Below are positions 34,938 through 42,915 of a stretch of 64,000 nt of DNA, piece by piece (positions within the stretch are counted from its first letter, which is position 1; the number at the start of each line of letters is the position of its first letter). Source of the stretch: Phycisphaerae bacterium (GTDB lineage: Bacteria; Planctomycetota; Phycisphaerae; UBA1845; UTPLA1); assembly GCA_035275405.1 (NCBI GenBank), contig DATEMU010000012.1, positions 186,001 through 250,000 of the forward strand, given 5' to 3'. The position numbers and the translations under genes were made by a program. The notes below the pieces were generated by a model, which was given only the letters and a program-made list of their open reading frames with translations, was not told where the DNA came from and ran no database searches.

Positions 34938-35351
34938 ATGACGGTGCAAATCGCAAGGTTGTTTGATGGTCAATATTGGTGGGTGACCCCAACAATCGGT
35001 TGTGGTTTTCCCTTAGCGGCGTTTGTGATTCGCCTCTTGTTGTCAAGTTCCTTCGGGGCTAGGCGCAAACCTACGACATGGGCATTCTTAGCGATTTACT
35101 ACGCATCCGCCGTCTTAGGGTTCTTTTCTGCTTTTGTATTGCCTTTACCATTGGCTATTTGGGTTTGGTTCTTGATGGTAACTGCCGGTCCGATCTTTGG
35201 ATTAATAATCCTCTTCGAGCGATTTAATACAGCTACATCAGCAACGCGGCAAATGGGTTATTGTGAGAATTGCGGTTACAATCTAACCGGAAACACGAGT
35301 GGCAGGTGCCCCGAATGTGGCACTGTCATCAACACTTCCGCGCCGCGTTAA
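34938..35351 (+). CDS. Small membrane protein with C-terminal zinc ribbon
   Basis: 137 residues. There are three hydrophobic stretches (TIGCGFPLAAFVIRLLL, WAFLAIYYASAVLGFFSAFV, LAIWVWFLMVTAGPIFGLII) and a C-terminal zinc ribbon CENCGYNLTGNTSGRCPECG. This CXXCGYNLTG / CPECG ribbon on small membrane proteins is common in planctomycete genomes; its role is unknown. Its composition is clearly lower in GC than the flanking BtpA gene. The 3' end overlaps the convergent amidotransferase gene by 23 bases. Confidence 0.75.
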   Translation: MTVQIARLFDGQYWWVTPTIGCGFPLAAFVIRLLLSSSFGARRKPTTWAFLAIYYASAVLGFFSAFVLPLPLAIWVWFLMVTAGPIFGLIILFERFNTATSATRQMGYCENCGYNLTGNTSGRCPECGTVINTSAPR

Positions 35352-36063
35352 CCAGCGCCGCAAACAACCTCAACTGCTCCGGTCGGTCGATCATGTCCTC
35401 GGGGTGCCACTGGACGGCGAGGAAAAATCGCTTGTTCTGGTCTTCGACCGCCTCGACAATACCGTCCGGCGCGAAGGCAACAGGCTTCAGGCTCCCGCCG
35501 ACCTGCTCGCGGTCTACGACCTGATGATGCCGGCTGTTTACCTCCATCCGCGTGCGGCCGACGATTTTGGCCAGCATCGAATCCGTCGCAATCTCGACGT
35601 CGTGGTACGCCGTCCCGTGGTTGGGCTTGTGATGTTCGATCGCCGTCTTGCGCGGCAGATCATCGACGTGCTGAATCAGACAGCCCCCGCGGGCCACGCT
35701 GGCGATCTGGCAGCCGAGGCAGATCGACAGGATCGGCTTGTCCGCCGCATCCGCCGCGCGGAAGAACTCGACCTCGAAGACGTCGCGCCGCTCGTGCATC
35801 GCGATGGTGCTGGCGTGCGGGATCTGACCGTACTGGTGAGGGTTCACGTCCGCCCCGCCGGTGAACAGGAGCGCGTCGTAGGAATCGATGAGTTCGGCAA
35901 TCAACCGCGCATCCGGTCGCTCCGGGATCGGCACCGGCTGGGCCAGACCGCCCGCCGCGAAGATCGCGTCGGTATACGCCATGTTGAGAAAGGCCCGCGG
36001 CTTGGGCGACGAATCGCCTTCCGCGTCCACGCTGCACGTTACGCCGATGATGGGACGGGGCAT
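35329..36063 (-). CDS. Peptidase C26 / PuuD-like glutamine amidotransferase
   Basis: 244 residues. It matches gamma-glutamyl-GABA hydrolase-type class I amidotransferases: PRPIIGVTCSVDAEGD, DALLFTGGADVNPHQYG, nucleophile region ILSICLGCQIASVARGG, and the catalytic pair at the end VQWHPEDM. The nucleophile elbow is CLGCQ, where the family often has CRGxQ. It would hydrolyse gamma-glutamyl amides, but no polyamine pathway gene is close by. ATG 36063 begins the family N terminus; longer frames exist upstream. Confidence 0.88.
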   Translation of the reverse strand: MPRPIIGVTCSVDAEGDSSPKPRAFLNMAYTDAIFAAGGLAQPVPIPERPDARLIAELIDSYDALLFTGGADVNPHQYGQIPHASTIAMHERRDVFEVEFFRAADAADKPILSICLGCQIASVARGGCLIQHVDDLPRKTAIEHHKPNHGTAYHDVEIATDSMLAKIVGRTRMEVNSRHHQVVDREQVGGSLKPVAFAPDGIVEAVEDQNKRFFLAVQWHPEDMIDRPEQLRLFAALVNAARKC

Positions 36064-36134
36064 ATACCCTCCTGGCGGCGGGGAACGCCGCGCCTCCGTA
36101 CAATACGCCGCCGGGTAGCATAAGTTCGGCATGA

Positions 36135-36156
36135 CCCGGGGCAAGCTTGCCCCGGG
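36135..36156. repeat. Perfect 22-bp palindrome
   Basis: Two 11-base arms, CCCGGGGCAAG and CTTGCCCCGGG, with no loop base. It lies in the gap between the divergent genes at 36063 and 36197. It could be an operator or a dispersed palindromic repeat; CTTT follows on the + strand, but a terminator is not needed there. Confidence 0.6.
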
Positions 36157-36196
36157 CTTTAGTTGCGATTTCGAACGCCGACTTGTAGAGCTTGAT

Positions 36197-36637
36197 ATGA
36201 ACGTCCGCGACGCCATCCTGCAACGAACCACGGATCGCATCATGCGGATGCGGGCCGCGCTGGAGCGCTTCGACGACGCCTCCGCCGAGCGCGAAAAAAT
36301 CGGACCGAAATGGAACGTCCGCGACCTGATTGGACATTTCGTCTATTGGACGGACGAGGGAGCGAAGCAGATTCCGGAACTGGCGGCGGGCAGGGCGCTT
36401 CCAGCGTATGACCTCGAACGGATTAACGACGACGTGTTCAAGAAAAACCGGCGGATGTCGTTCGTCATGCTCCTGCCCCAGCTTCGTGCCGCCGAGGAGC
36501 GGCTGCTTGCCGCGATCCGCACGGCGCCGCCCGACCAGCTCATCGACACACCGCTCCGCGAATGGATCGACGGGGCGGGCAGCGAGCACTACGACCATCA
36601 CTGGCCGGGGTTGAAGGCGGCGGCGGAGCGGCTCTGA
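36197..36637 (+). CDS. DinB-like / ClbS-family protein
   Basis: 146 residues of four-helix DinB-superfamily pattern: RDAILQRTTDRIMRMRAALE, WNVRDLIGHFVYWTDEGAKQ (the first metal-ligand His lies in the IGHFVYW motif), and a C-terminal HYDHHWPGLKAA segment bearing further histidines. The ClbS/DfsB and maleylpyruvate-isomerase-like members share it. Metal-dependent thiol or nucleophile transfer is typical of the superfamily; the substrate here is unknown. ATG 36197 starts the domain; a frame from 36131 exists but runs through a palindrome. Confidence 0.75.
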   Translation: MNVRDAILQRTTDRIMRMRAALERFDDASAEREKIGPKWNVRDLIGHFVYWTDEGAKQIPELAAGRALPAYDLERINDDVFKKNRRMSFVMLLPQLRAAEERLLAAIRTAPPDQLIDTPLREWIDGAGSEHYDHHWPGLKAAAERL

Positions 36638-36645
36638 AGAGGAAT

Positions 36646-36721
36646 CTCACGCAGAGGCGCGGAGGCGCAGAGTTAAAGACAAAGGGGGAGCTTCTCTTTC
36701 TTCTCTGCGCCTCTACGTGAG
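36646..36721. repeat. Long inverted repeat between convergent genes
   Basis: CTCACGCAGAGGCGCGGAGG followed by CGCAGAG on the left faces CTCTGCGCCTCTACGTGAG on the right. The left arm has two GAGGCGC words where the right has one. It sits between two convergent stops (36637 and 36728) and may end transcription from both sides. Confidence 0.6.
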
Positions 36722-36727
36722 CTATTC

Positions 36728-37735
36728 TTATTTCCGGCGGGCCTGGATGATGAGATTGTCGCCGACCGCCAGCGACGCGGGGAGAAACTCGTCGGTGCGA
36801 AGGGCGTAGTCGATGACGAGCTCGCGGGCCTGGTTGAGATTGACGGGCGGGCTCGTGCGGAGTTGTGCCCACGGGCTATTCGCATTGAACCGCGTGAGCC
36901 ATCGTGCGACGCGCCACGCGATGAATCGCGGCAACTTGTTGAGCCAGCCGAGCATCTCCGGTCGCGTCGTCCAGGCTTCATAGCGATAGTGCGTGTAGGC
37001 GGCGGCGCGGATGTCCGCGAAGCCGGACGCCTCCAGCAATCGCCCGAGCGAATCCGCGTCGAACAGGTTGACGTGGTAGCGATTCAGGCCCAGCCAGCGC
37101 TGACCGCCCCAGCGCCGCCAGCGGCTCGCCCAGTTCGGCGTGTCGATGCAGACCAGACCGTCGGATGTCAATGCGCGGCGAACATCCGTCAGAAGCGCCG
37201 CCGGTTCTTCGACATGTTCGATGCAGTCGCCCAGAAAGATCGCGTCGAACGGGCCGAGCGTATCGCGATGTCGAGCGAGGCTGCCCGCGCGGACGTCGAG
37301 ACCGAACCGCACCGACGCCTGGCTGACGGCCTCGGCTGAGACATCGATCCCCGTCACCCGCCAGCCGCGCAGCCGCGCCAGTGCCGCGAGATGACCGAGC
37401 GCGCAGCCGACATCCAGAAGCCGCCGCCCCGGTCGATCCTCCAACGGGAGCAAGTGCACGACGTATTGCTGGACCACCCGGGCCCAGCGATGTTCGTCCG
37501 ACTCTCCGAAGACGTAATAATCGGCCGCGTAAAGCTTGCGGAATTGGGCGGGCGTATAGCGGGGGAATTGTTGGACCAGCGTGCAATCCGGGCACCTCAC
37601 CAGGTCAAAGGGCCGATCGGGAGGGGCGGCCTTCAAGACCGGTCTGGGGGGGGCTTGCGACTTCCCGCAGCCGACGCAGGTGAAGGGCGGTTGGGCGGCG
37701 ACTTCGCGAACGGGCACGGCGAGGGTGCTGGTCAT
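36728..37735 (-). CDS. Class I SAM methyltransferase with N-terminal zinc-binding segment
   Basis: 335 residues. An N-terminal four-cysteine segment (CVGCGKSQ ... LVRCPDCTLVQ) is followed by ADYYVFGESDEHRWARVVQQ and the methyltransferase core: RLLDVGCALGHLAALARLRG, VTGIDVSAEAVSQASVRFG, FDAIFLGDCIEHVEEPAALL and TSDGLVCIDTPNWASR. This layout matches the methyltransferase-23-type proteins seen in glycan or sugar-modifying clusters. ATG 37735 is chosen because AGGAAG lies 9 bases upstream; ATG 37744 has the SD immediately adjacent. The substrate is unknown. Confidence 0.85.
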   Translation of the reverse strand: MTSTLAVPVREVAAQPPFTCVGCGKSQAPPRPVLKAAPPDRPFDLVRCPDCTLVQQFPRYTPAQFRKLYAADYYVFGESDEHRWARVVQQYVVHLLPLEDRPGRRLLDVGCALGHLAALARLRGWRVTGIDVSAEAVSQASVRFGLDVRAGSLARHRDTLGPFDAIFLGDCIEHVEEPAALLTDVRRALTSDGLVCIDTPNWASRWRRWGGQRWLGLNRYHVNLFDADSLGRLLEASGFADIRAAAYTHYRYEAWTTRPEMLGWLNKLPRFIAWRVARWLTRFNANSPWAQLRTSPPVNLNQARELVIDYALRTDEFLPASLAVGDNLIIQARRK

Positions 37736-37910
37736 GGTGGACATCTTCCTATGAAATATCGACAGAAAGCGTGCCATCGCCGCTATCCGAGGTGCGTTGG
37801 CGGGCACGTCCACGCGGTTGATCCTAGCCGCGGCGGGCTTACAAACCGTCGAGCCCGGATAAGAAGCGCGTCGCAACCCATGACGGCGACACAGTTTGGA
37901 GGTGTTGGGA

Positions 37911-39098
37911 ATGTCCATGAGTGAGCAGATTTCAATCCTGAAGCAGGTGGTGAACCTGCCGACCGCCCCGTTCGTGGAGGGGCAGGTCGTCCGCTACATC
38001 CGCAAGTTTGTGTCCCGGCGGCCGCAGCTTCGCCTGAGTACCGATCGCTTCGGCAACCTGCTCGTCCGCTATGCGCCCAAGCGCCGTACCAGGAGCCGCG
38101 GCCGGCCAATCCTCTTCTCAGCCCACATGGACCATCCCGGCTTCACGGCCCTGCGGATGACCGGCGAACGACGCGTGTACGCCGAGTTTCGCGGCTGGGT
38201 ACGCTCACCCTATTTCAAGAACGAACGGGTGCAGTTCTTTTCCGACAGCGCGTGGATCCGTGGGCGGATCGTCGAAGTGATCCCGCACAAGCCGGGTCGA
38301 ACCATGCCGCGCCGCGCCGCCGCCAGTGCGCGATCGTTCGGGGCCGACGCTCCGCCGAAGGCGATCGTCGCGGAAGTCCGTCGACCGGTTCGCGCGGGAA
38401 GCCCGGGCATGTGGGGGATGGGCGACGCCGTGGTTCGAGGGAATCGCATCTTTGCGCGAATGTGCGACGACACGGCGGGGCTGGCGGGGATCTTGTGCGC
38501 GCTCGATGCGATCTGCAGCCAGGAAATCCCCACGACTTGCTACGCCTTTTTCAGCCGTGCGGAAGAGGTCGGCTTTGGTGGGACGCTTGCCGCCGTTGAT
38601 CGCAAGACCGTGCCGCGGGATGTGCTGGTAGTCGGCGTCGAGTGCAGCAAGGCGATCGCGGGCGTCGCGCTGGGCGGCGGTCCCGTGCTCCGCGTCGGCG
38701 ACAAGGCGACCGTCTTTACTCCGGCCGCTACGGCGTATTGTCAGGTCGTCGCCGAGGAACTCGCGGCGAAGGACAAGGCGTTTGCTTTTCAGCGCAAGCT
38801 CATGGACGGCGGGACGTGCGAATCGACCGCCTACTGCCACTATGGTTACGACGCCACGGGCATCTGCCTTCCGCTGGGAAATTATCACAACATGGATGAG
38901 ACGCGCGGCCGGATCGGGCCGGAGTACATCGACGTGCGAGATTTCGCCAACCTTGTAAAGTGGTTCGTCGCGCTGGCGGCCAGCCCGGCGAAGATGCGCT
39001 ACGACGGCCGACATCCGGGACTCGACAAGCGGCTCGATTCGCTGCTGCGTCAACATCGGGGGCGGCTGTTGCGGACCGCCGGCAGCATCAGTAGTTAA
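37911..39098 (+). CDS. M42-family metallopeptidase
   Basis: 395 residues. It resembles the FrvX/glutamyl-aminopeptidase group of di-zinc peptidases: FGNLLVRYAP, ILFSAHMDHPGF (first zinc His/Asp), RMCDDTAGLAGILCALDAI (bridging Asp), FFSRAEEVGFGGTLAAVD (Glu-Glu), VGVECSKA and the C-terminal YHNMDETRGRIGPEYI. The N-terminal part has an Arg/Ala-rich insertion around MPRRAAASARSFGADAPPK. ATG 37911 has the SD TTGGAGG 8 bases upstream. Its stop TAA overlaps by 3 bases the stop of the convergent TPR gene. Confidence 0.9.
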   Translation: MSMSEQISILKQVVNLPTAPFVEGQVVRYIRKFVSRRPQLRLSTDRFGNLLVRYAPKRRTRSRGRPILFSAHMDHPGFTALRMTGERRVYAEFRGWVRSPYFKNERVQFFSDSAWIRGRIVEVIPHKPGRTMPRRAAASARSFGADAPPKAIVAEVRRPVRAGSPGMWGMGDAVVRGNRIFARMCDDTAGLAGILCALDAICSQEIPTTCYAFFSRAEEVGFGGTLAAVDRKTVPRDVLVVGVECSKAIAGVALGGGPVLRVGDKATVFTPAATAYCQVVAEELAAKDKAFAFQRKLMDGGTCESTAYCHYGYDATGICLPLGNYHNMDETRGRIGPEYIDVRDFANLVKWFVALAASPAKMRYDGRHPGLDKRLDSLLRQHRGRLLRTAGSISS

Positions 39099-41239
39099 TT
39101 CCGTGAAAGTTTGCTCTTTGCGCCGGCGTGATTCGGGTCGAGCCGCAGGGCCTCGCGATATTGCCGGAAGGCATCGATAGGTCGGCCCTGCGCCTCAATC
39201 GCGCATCCCAGTTGATAGCGAACCTCGGCATTCGTTGGCAAGAGCCTCATCGCTTCGAGCAGCGCGCTTACGGCCTCGGCGAATTTCCGCTGCTCAAGTA
39301 GCGCCGTGCCGAGGTTGAAATGCGCCGCGCCTTGCGACGGATCGACGGCCAGGGCCTCGCGATAGCGGGCGATCGCCGATTCAAGCCGACCTTGTTGCCG
39401 CAGGGCATTTGCATGATTGATAATCGAACTGACATAGTTCGCATCGATGTCCAGTGCCGTTTCAAATTCCTCGATCGCCTCATCGACGCGACCGAGATTC
39501 CGCAGCGCCGAGCCCAGATTGTTGTGCAGGTTCGCCGAGTCGGGTCGCGCCGCGAGCGCGAGGCGGTAGTGCTCGACGGCCTCGGCGAATTGGCCGGTGT
39601 CGGCCAGGAGATTGGCGAGATGCACCCGGGAATTGATGAAATCGGGCCGCATCGCGAGCGACGCGCGGAGCTGCGCGATCGCCTCCTGCGGTCGTCCCTG
39701 CCGGGCAAGCAGCAGGGCATAGTTGTAGTGGACGTCGTAGGGGACGTACTTCACGCGGAGCGCCGTCTTGTAGTGCTCGATCGCCTCGGCATCGCGGCCT
39801 CGCGCCGAGAGTGCCTGCGCCAGGCTGTTCTGCGCCTGCGGATTGTTGGGCGTCTGCCGGACGGCCTCTTGATACTCCGCAAAGGCCTCATCGGCCCGGC
39901 CCGCCTCCTCCAGCATCGCCCCGAGCCGGTTGTGCAGGACGCTCGAGCGCGGTTCGAGGCTGAGCGTGTAACGGACCAGCGTCTCGGAGTCCTGCCACAC
40001 GTCCAATTGTCGCCGCGTCCCGACGATCTCCAGACCGATCAGCACAAGCACAACGGCGGCGAGAATGATCTGCGGCGATCGGCGGCCTCGAAGTGCATCG
40101 GCGGCGCGAGTCAGCACCCAGGCGACGATCATCAACAACCCGATCGACGGCAGATAAAGGTATCGGTCCCAGGCAATGGAATCGCTCACGCGGAAGACGC
40201 CGCTGGAAGGGAAGAGTGCGACGAAGAAGATCAGCCAGCCGGCCAGCAGCGCCCGCGTCCAGCGCAGCGAGATCAGCAGGAATGGGATAAGGATGGCCGT
40301 GCCGATGACGCCGGCCCGGATCATGGGGTGGGAGAGGTCCAACGGCTCTGGGGAAAGATAGAGCGGTCTCAAGTGGCGTGGCCAGACGATCTCGTACAGG
40401 TAGTAAACAATGTTGTGGCAGAGTACGAGCGGCACACGAAAGCGCGGCCCGTCGTCGAGCAGACCGACCTCCGCGGTGGGAATCTGGGAAATGAGCGTTA
40501 TGGCGACAAACGCCGCGGCCACGATGAAATAGGGCGCCTTTTCCCAAACCACCCGGCGCGACCGCCGCCCGAGCGGCCACCAGTCGATGAGCAGCAGCAC
40601 GACCGGCAGCGTCAACGACGACGGCTTGGACAGCGAAGCCATCACAAAGAACGCGATCGACGCAGAGTAGTTCGACCAGCCCGGTCGCGCGACGTGCCGT
40701 AGATACGTCCACATACTCGCCAAAGTGAACATCGCACAGAGAATCGTTTTGCGATCGCTGAGCCAGGCGACCGGCTCGACGGTGAGCGGGTGGACGCCGA
40801 ACAGCACTCCGACCGCCGCGGCGATGAGCGGCCTTTTGAAGAGGCGGTGCAGGATCAGAATGACCAGCGCGGTGGAAATCAGGTGAAGCAGGAGACTCGC
40901 TCGATGAAACGGCAGAAGATTTTCCGCGCTGCCGCCCATCCCCACGTCGACCATCAGCGAGATCATCGAAAGGGGCATGGAATACCCCATGACCGTCGAC
41001 GGCTGAAGCAGTTCGGCGAAAAACCGGCGAGCGGATTCCCAACTCGGGCTCAAGACGAGCGGGTTATCGAAAATGAAAATGCCGTCGTCGATAAAAAGGG
41101 CATTTGCCGACAGAACGGGCCAATGGGCGACCGTGACGAAGAGACAGGCTGCGGCAATGGCCGCCGCGACGACCCCACGATTGCCGGGTCGGTTCGCGGG
41201 GTTCAGGACGCCGTCCGGGTTGGAAGGAATTGAAGCCAA
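39095..41239 (-). CDS. Multi-pass membrane protein with C-terminal TPR repeats
   Basis: 714 residues. About ten transmembrane helices in the first 400 residues include LFIDDGIFIFDNPLV (a DD-like loop) and LFGVHPLTVEPVAWLSDRKT, as in the TMTC / dolichyl-phosphate-sugar glycosyltransferase-like (GT-C) proteins. The remainder is seven or more TPR units, for example AAHFNLGTALLEQRKFAEAV and ANLHNNLGSALRNLGRVDEA. It may be a surface or periplasmic protein glycosyltransferase, but the catalytic assignment is inference. It heads leftward into the shared stop region with the peptidase gene. Confidence 0.8.
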   Translation of the reverse strand: MASIPSNPDGVLNPANRPGNRGVVAAAIAAACLFVTVAHWPVLSANALFIDDGIFIFDNPLVLSPSWESARRFFAELLQPSTVMGYSMPLSMISLMVDVGMGGSAENLLPFHRASLLLHLISTALVILILHRLFKRPLIAAAVGVLFGVHPLTVEPVAWLSDRKTILCAMFTLASMWTYLRHVARPGWSNYSASIAFFVMASLSKPSSLTLPVVLLLIDWWPLGRRSRRVVWEKAPYFIVAAAFVAITLISQIPTAEVGLLDDGPRFRVPLVLCHNIVYYLYEIVWPRHLRPLYLSPEPLDLSHPMIRAGVIGTAILIPFLLISLRWTRALLAGWLIFFVALFPSSGVFRVSDSIAWDRYLYLPSIGLLMIVAWVLTRAADALRGRRSPQIILAAVVLVLIGLEIVGTRRQLDVWQDSETLVRYTLSLEPRSSVLHNRLGAMLEEAGRADEAFAEYQEAVRQTPNNPQAQNSLAQALSARGRDAEAIEHYKTALRVKYVPYDVHYNYALLLARQGRPQEAIAQLRASLAMRPDFINSRVHLANLLADTGQFAEAVEHYRLALAARPDSANLHNNLGSALRNLGRVDEAIEEFETALDIDANYVSSIINHANALRQQGRLESAIARYREALAVDPSQGAAHFNLGTALLEQRKFAEAVSALLEAMRLLPTNAEVRYQLGCAIEAQGRPIDAFRQYREALRLDPNHAGAKSKLSRN

Positions 41240-41260
41240 TGCCCCGGCATCATCGTCGAA

Positions 41261-42880
41261 TCAGCTCTTCTTGCGAAGCGCCGCAATCGCCCTTTCAATC
41301 TCCGCGCGATTCGACTGATTGAGTTCGTGGGTGAGGGCCTTTTCCAACCGCGGGATGTCCGCCGGGGCGCCAACGACGGCGAGGGCGCGGATCGCCTCCT
41401 TGCGGACCAGATCATTTTCGTCGTCGACCATCAGCCGGCCGAGCTTTTCCGCGACGGCGACGATCGAGTAATGCTCCGGCTCGACGCACACGGCGACGGC
41501 CTGGCAGGCGCGGCGGCGGACGATGGATTCCTTGTCGTCCAGCCGCGCGATCAGAAGTTCCACGTTGACATCCGATTTGCCGCGCGCGGCCAGTCCCGCC
41601 AGGGCCATGGCCCGGACCTTGGGGACCTTGTCTTTCACCGCACTCTGAACGGTCGCCAGGTCGTCCGGACTGTTCCCCAGCGCGATGGCAAAGATCGCCT
41701 GGCTGCGGACGGCATCGTCCTTGTCCCGGGCCAGCCGGGCGAGCTTCGTGCGATACTCGTTGGCCAGTTGGGCCAGCGTGTCCACGGCCTTGTCGCGCAG
41801 ATCGTGCTCGCCCGTGGAGCGCGCGGCCTCCCAGGCGACGATCGTCTGCACGAGGACCTTCTTAAGCTGCTCAGCGCTGAGCCGATCGTCCGAGGTCGGC
41901 TTCGGGGCGGCCTGGCTCTCCAGTTCCGCCACGGCCGGTAGCCAGCGGGAATCCGGCCAGCGCGTGCGAAACTCCCGGCAGATCGCCAGGGCGGACCTGG
42001 CGTCCTTCGCTCGCAGCTTCTCCAGCGCCTGGGCAAAGGCGGTCAACTGCACCTTGACCAGTTCCTGCTCGTCCTCGCTGAGCGATTTCGTCCGCGCGAG
42101 GTCGGCATTGAACTTGAGTTCGTAGCGCTCTGGCTTGGCCCCGCGCGACCGCTCGTAGCCGGCCTGCGCTTCCATCTTGACCAGCATTCGCTCGGGCCGC
42201 GACCAGTACAAAAGCGCCTGGCCTTTGTCGAAGCTGTATTCCCGTTCCAGCCCGCTGGTGAACTTGCCCTCGACGAACAGCGTCACCCGCGCGGTCATTT
42301 GATCGCCGACCTTGACCAGATCGACGAATTCAAACGTCTGCTTTCCCTCGAATCCCTCGCAGGAAATGTCCCGCTCCCAGCGATGGCCGGCGTTGACCGA
42401 GCCCTCGGGCCAGTGCGCGAAGTCCAAGAACGCGGTCAGGATGGCGTGTTGCACCGGGTCTGCCATCGGGGCCTGAATCGGGGCATCGCGGGCGGTCACG
42501 GTCGCGCTGTGGAGACGAGTCGACCCCTTAGGAAGATTAAAGCGTGAGGCGGAGGGCGTGGGCGAGACCTTTTTTTTTCCGCGCGACAGGCTCACGACTT
42601 TCGGAGCCTGGTCGACCATCATCTGATAAAGCACCATGCTCCCCGGCTTGCCTTCGTCGATATTGCAGCGCAGCCATTCCGCCGTTTGCCGGTACACCAG
42701 CTTCTCGGGGACCTTGTCCTTTTGCGTCGTACGGAGGATCACTCGCTTGAGCCGATGCTCGCTCCACTGGCCCGGCAGCAGGTTGTTCTTGAAGGTCATC
42801 GCATCGCCGGGCGCCGCGCGCAACGGCGCGGACCAGACCGCGGGGCCCAGCGCTAGCAGAAGGAGCGCAAGTGGACGCAT
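41261..42880 (-). CDS. Secreted HEAT-repeat protein
   Basis: 539 residues. The signal peptide RPLALLLLALGPAVWSAPLRAA precedes an extracytoplasmic beta-rich part (residues about 25-250, unrecognised; includes WERDISCEGFEGKQTFEFVDL). The C-terminal half has HEAT-like repeats: DAVRSQAIFAIALGNSPDDL, VRAMALAGLAARGKSDV, IVRRRACQAVAVCVEPEHY, LVRKEAIRALAVVGAPADI. It is likely a periplasmic scaffold. It lies 21 bases after the TPR gene on the same strand and 35 bases from lgt, so these may be cotranscribed. Confidence 0.78.
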   Translation of the reverse strand: MRPLALLLLALGPAVWSAPLRAAPGDAMTFKNNLLPGQWSEHRLKRVILRTTQKDKVPEKLVYRQTAEWLRCNIDEGKPGSMVLYQMMVDQAPKVVSLSRGKKKVSPTPSASRFNLPKGSTRLHSATVTARDAPIQAPMADPVQHAILTAFLDFAHWPEGSVNAGHRWERDISCEGFEGKQTFEFVDLVKVGDQMTARVTLFVEGKFTSGLEREYSFDKGQALLYWSRPERMLVKMEAQAGYERSRGAKPERYELKFNADLARTKSLSEDEQELVKVQLTAFAQALEKLRAKDARSALAICREFRTRWPDSRWLPAVAELESQAAPKPTSDDRLSAEQLKKVLVQTIVAWEAARSTGEHDLRDKAVDTLAQLANEYRTKLARLARDKDDAVRSQAIFAIALGNSPDDLATVQSAVKDKVPKVRAMALAGLAARGKSDVNVELLIARLDDKESIVRRRACQAVAVCVEPEHYSIVAVAEKLGRLMVDDENDLVRKEAIRALAVVGAPADIPRLEKALTHELNQSNRAEIERAIAALRKKS

Positions 42881-42915
42881 GGAAGTTCCCCTTTTTCGGC
42901 TCGTTGGTCTGCGCG

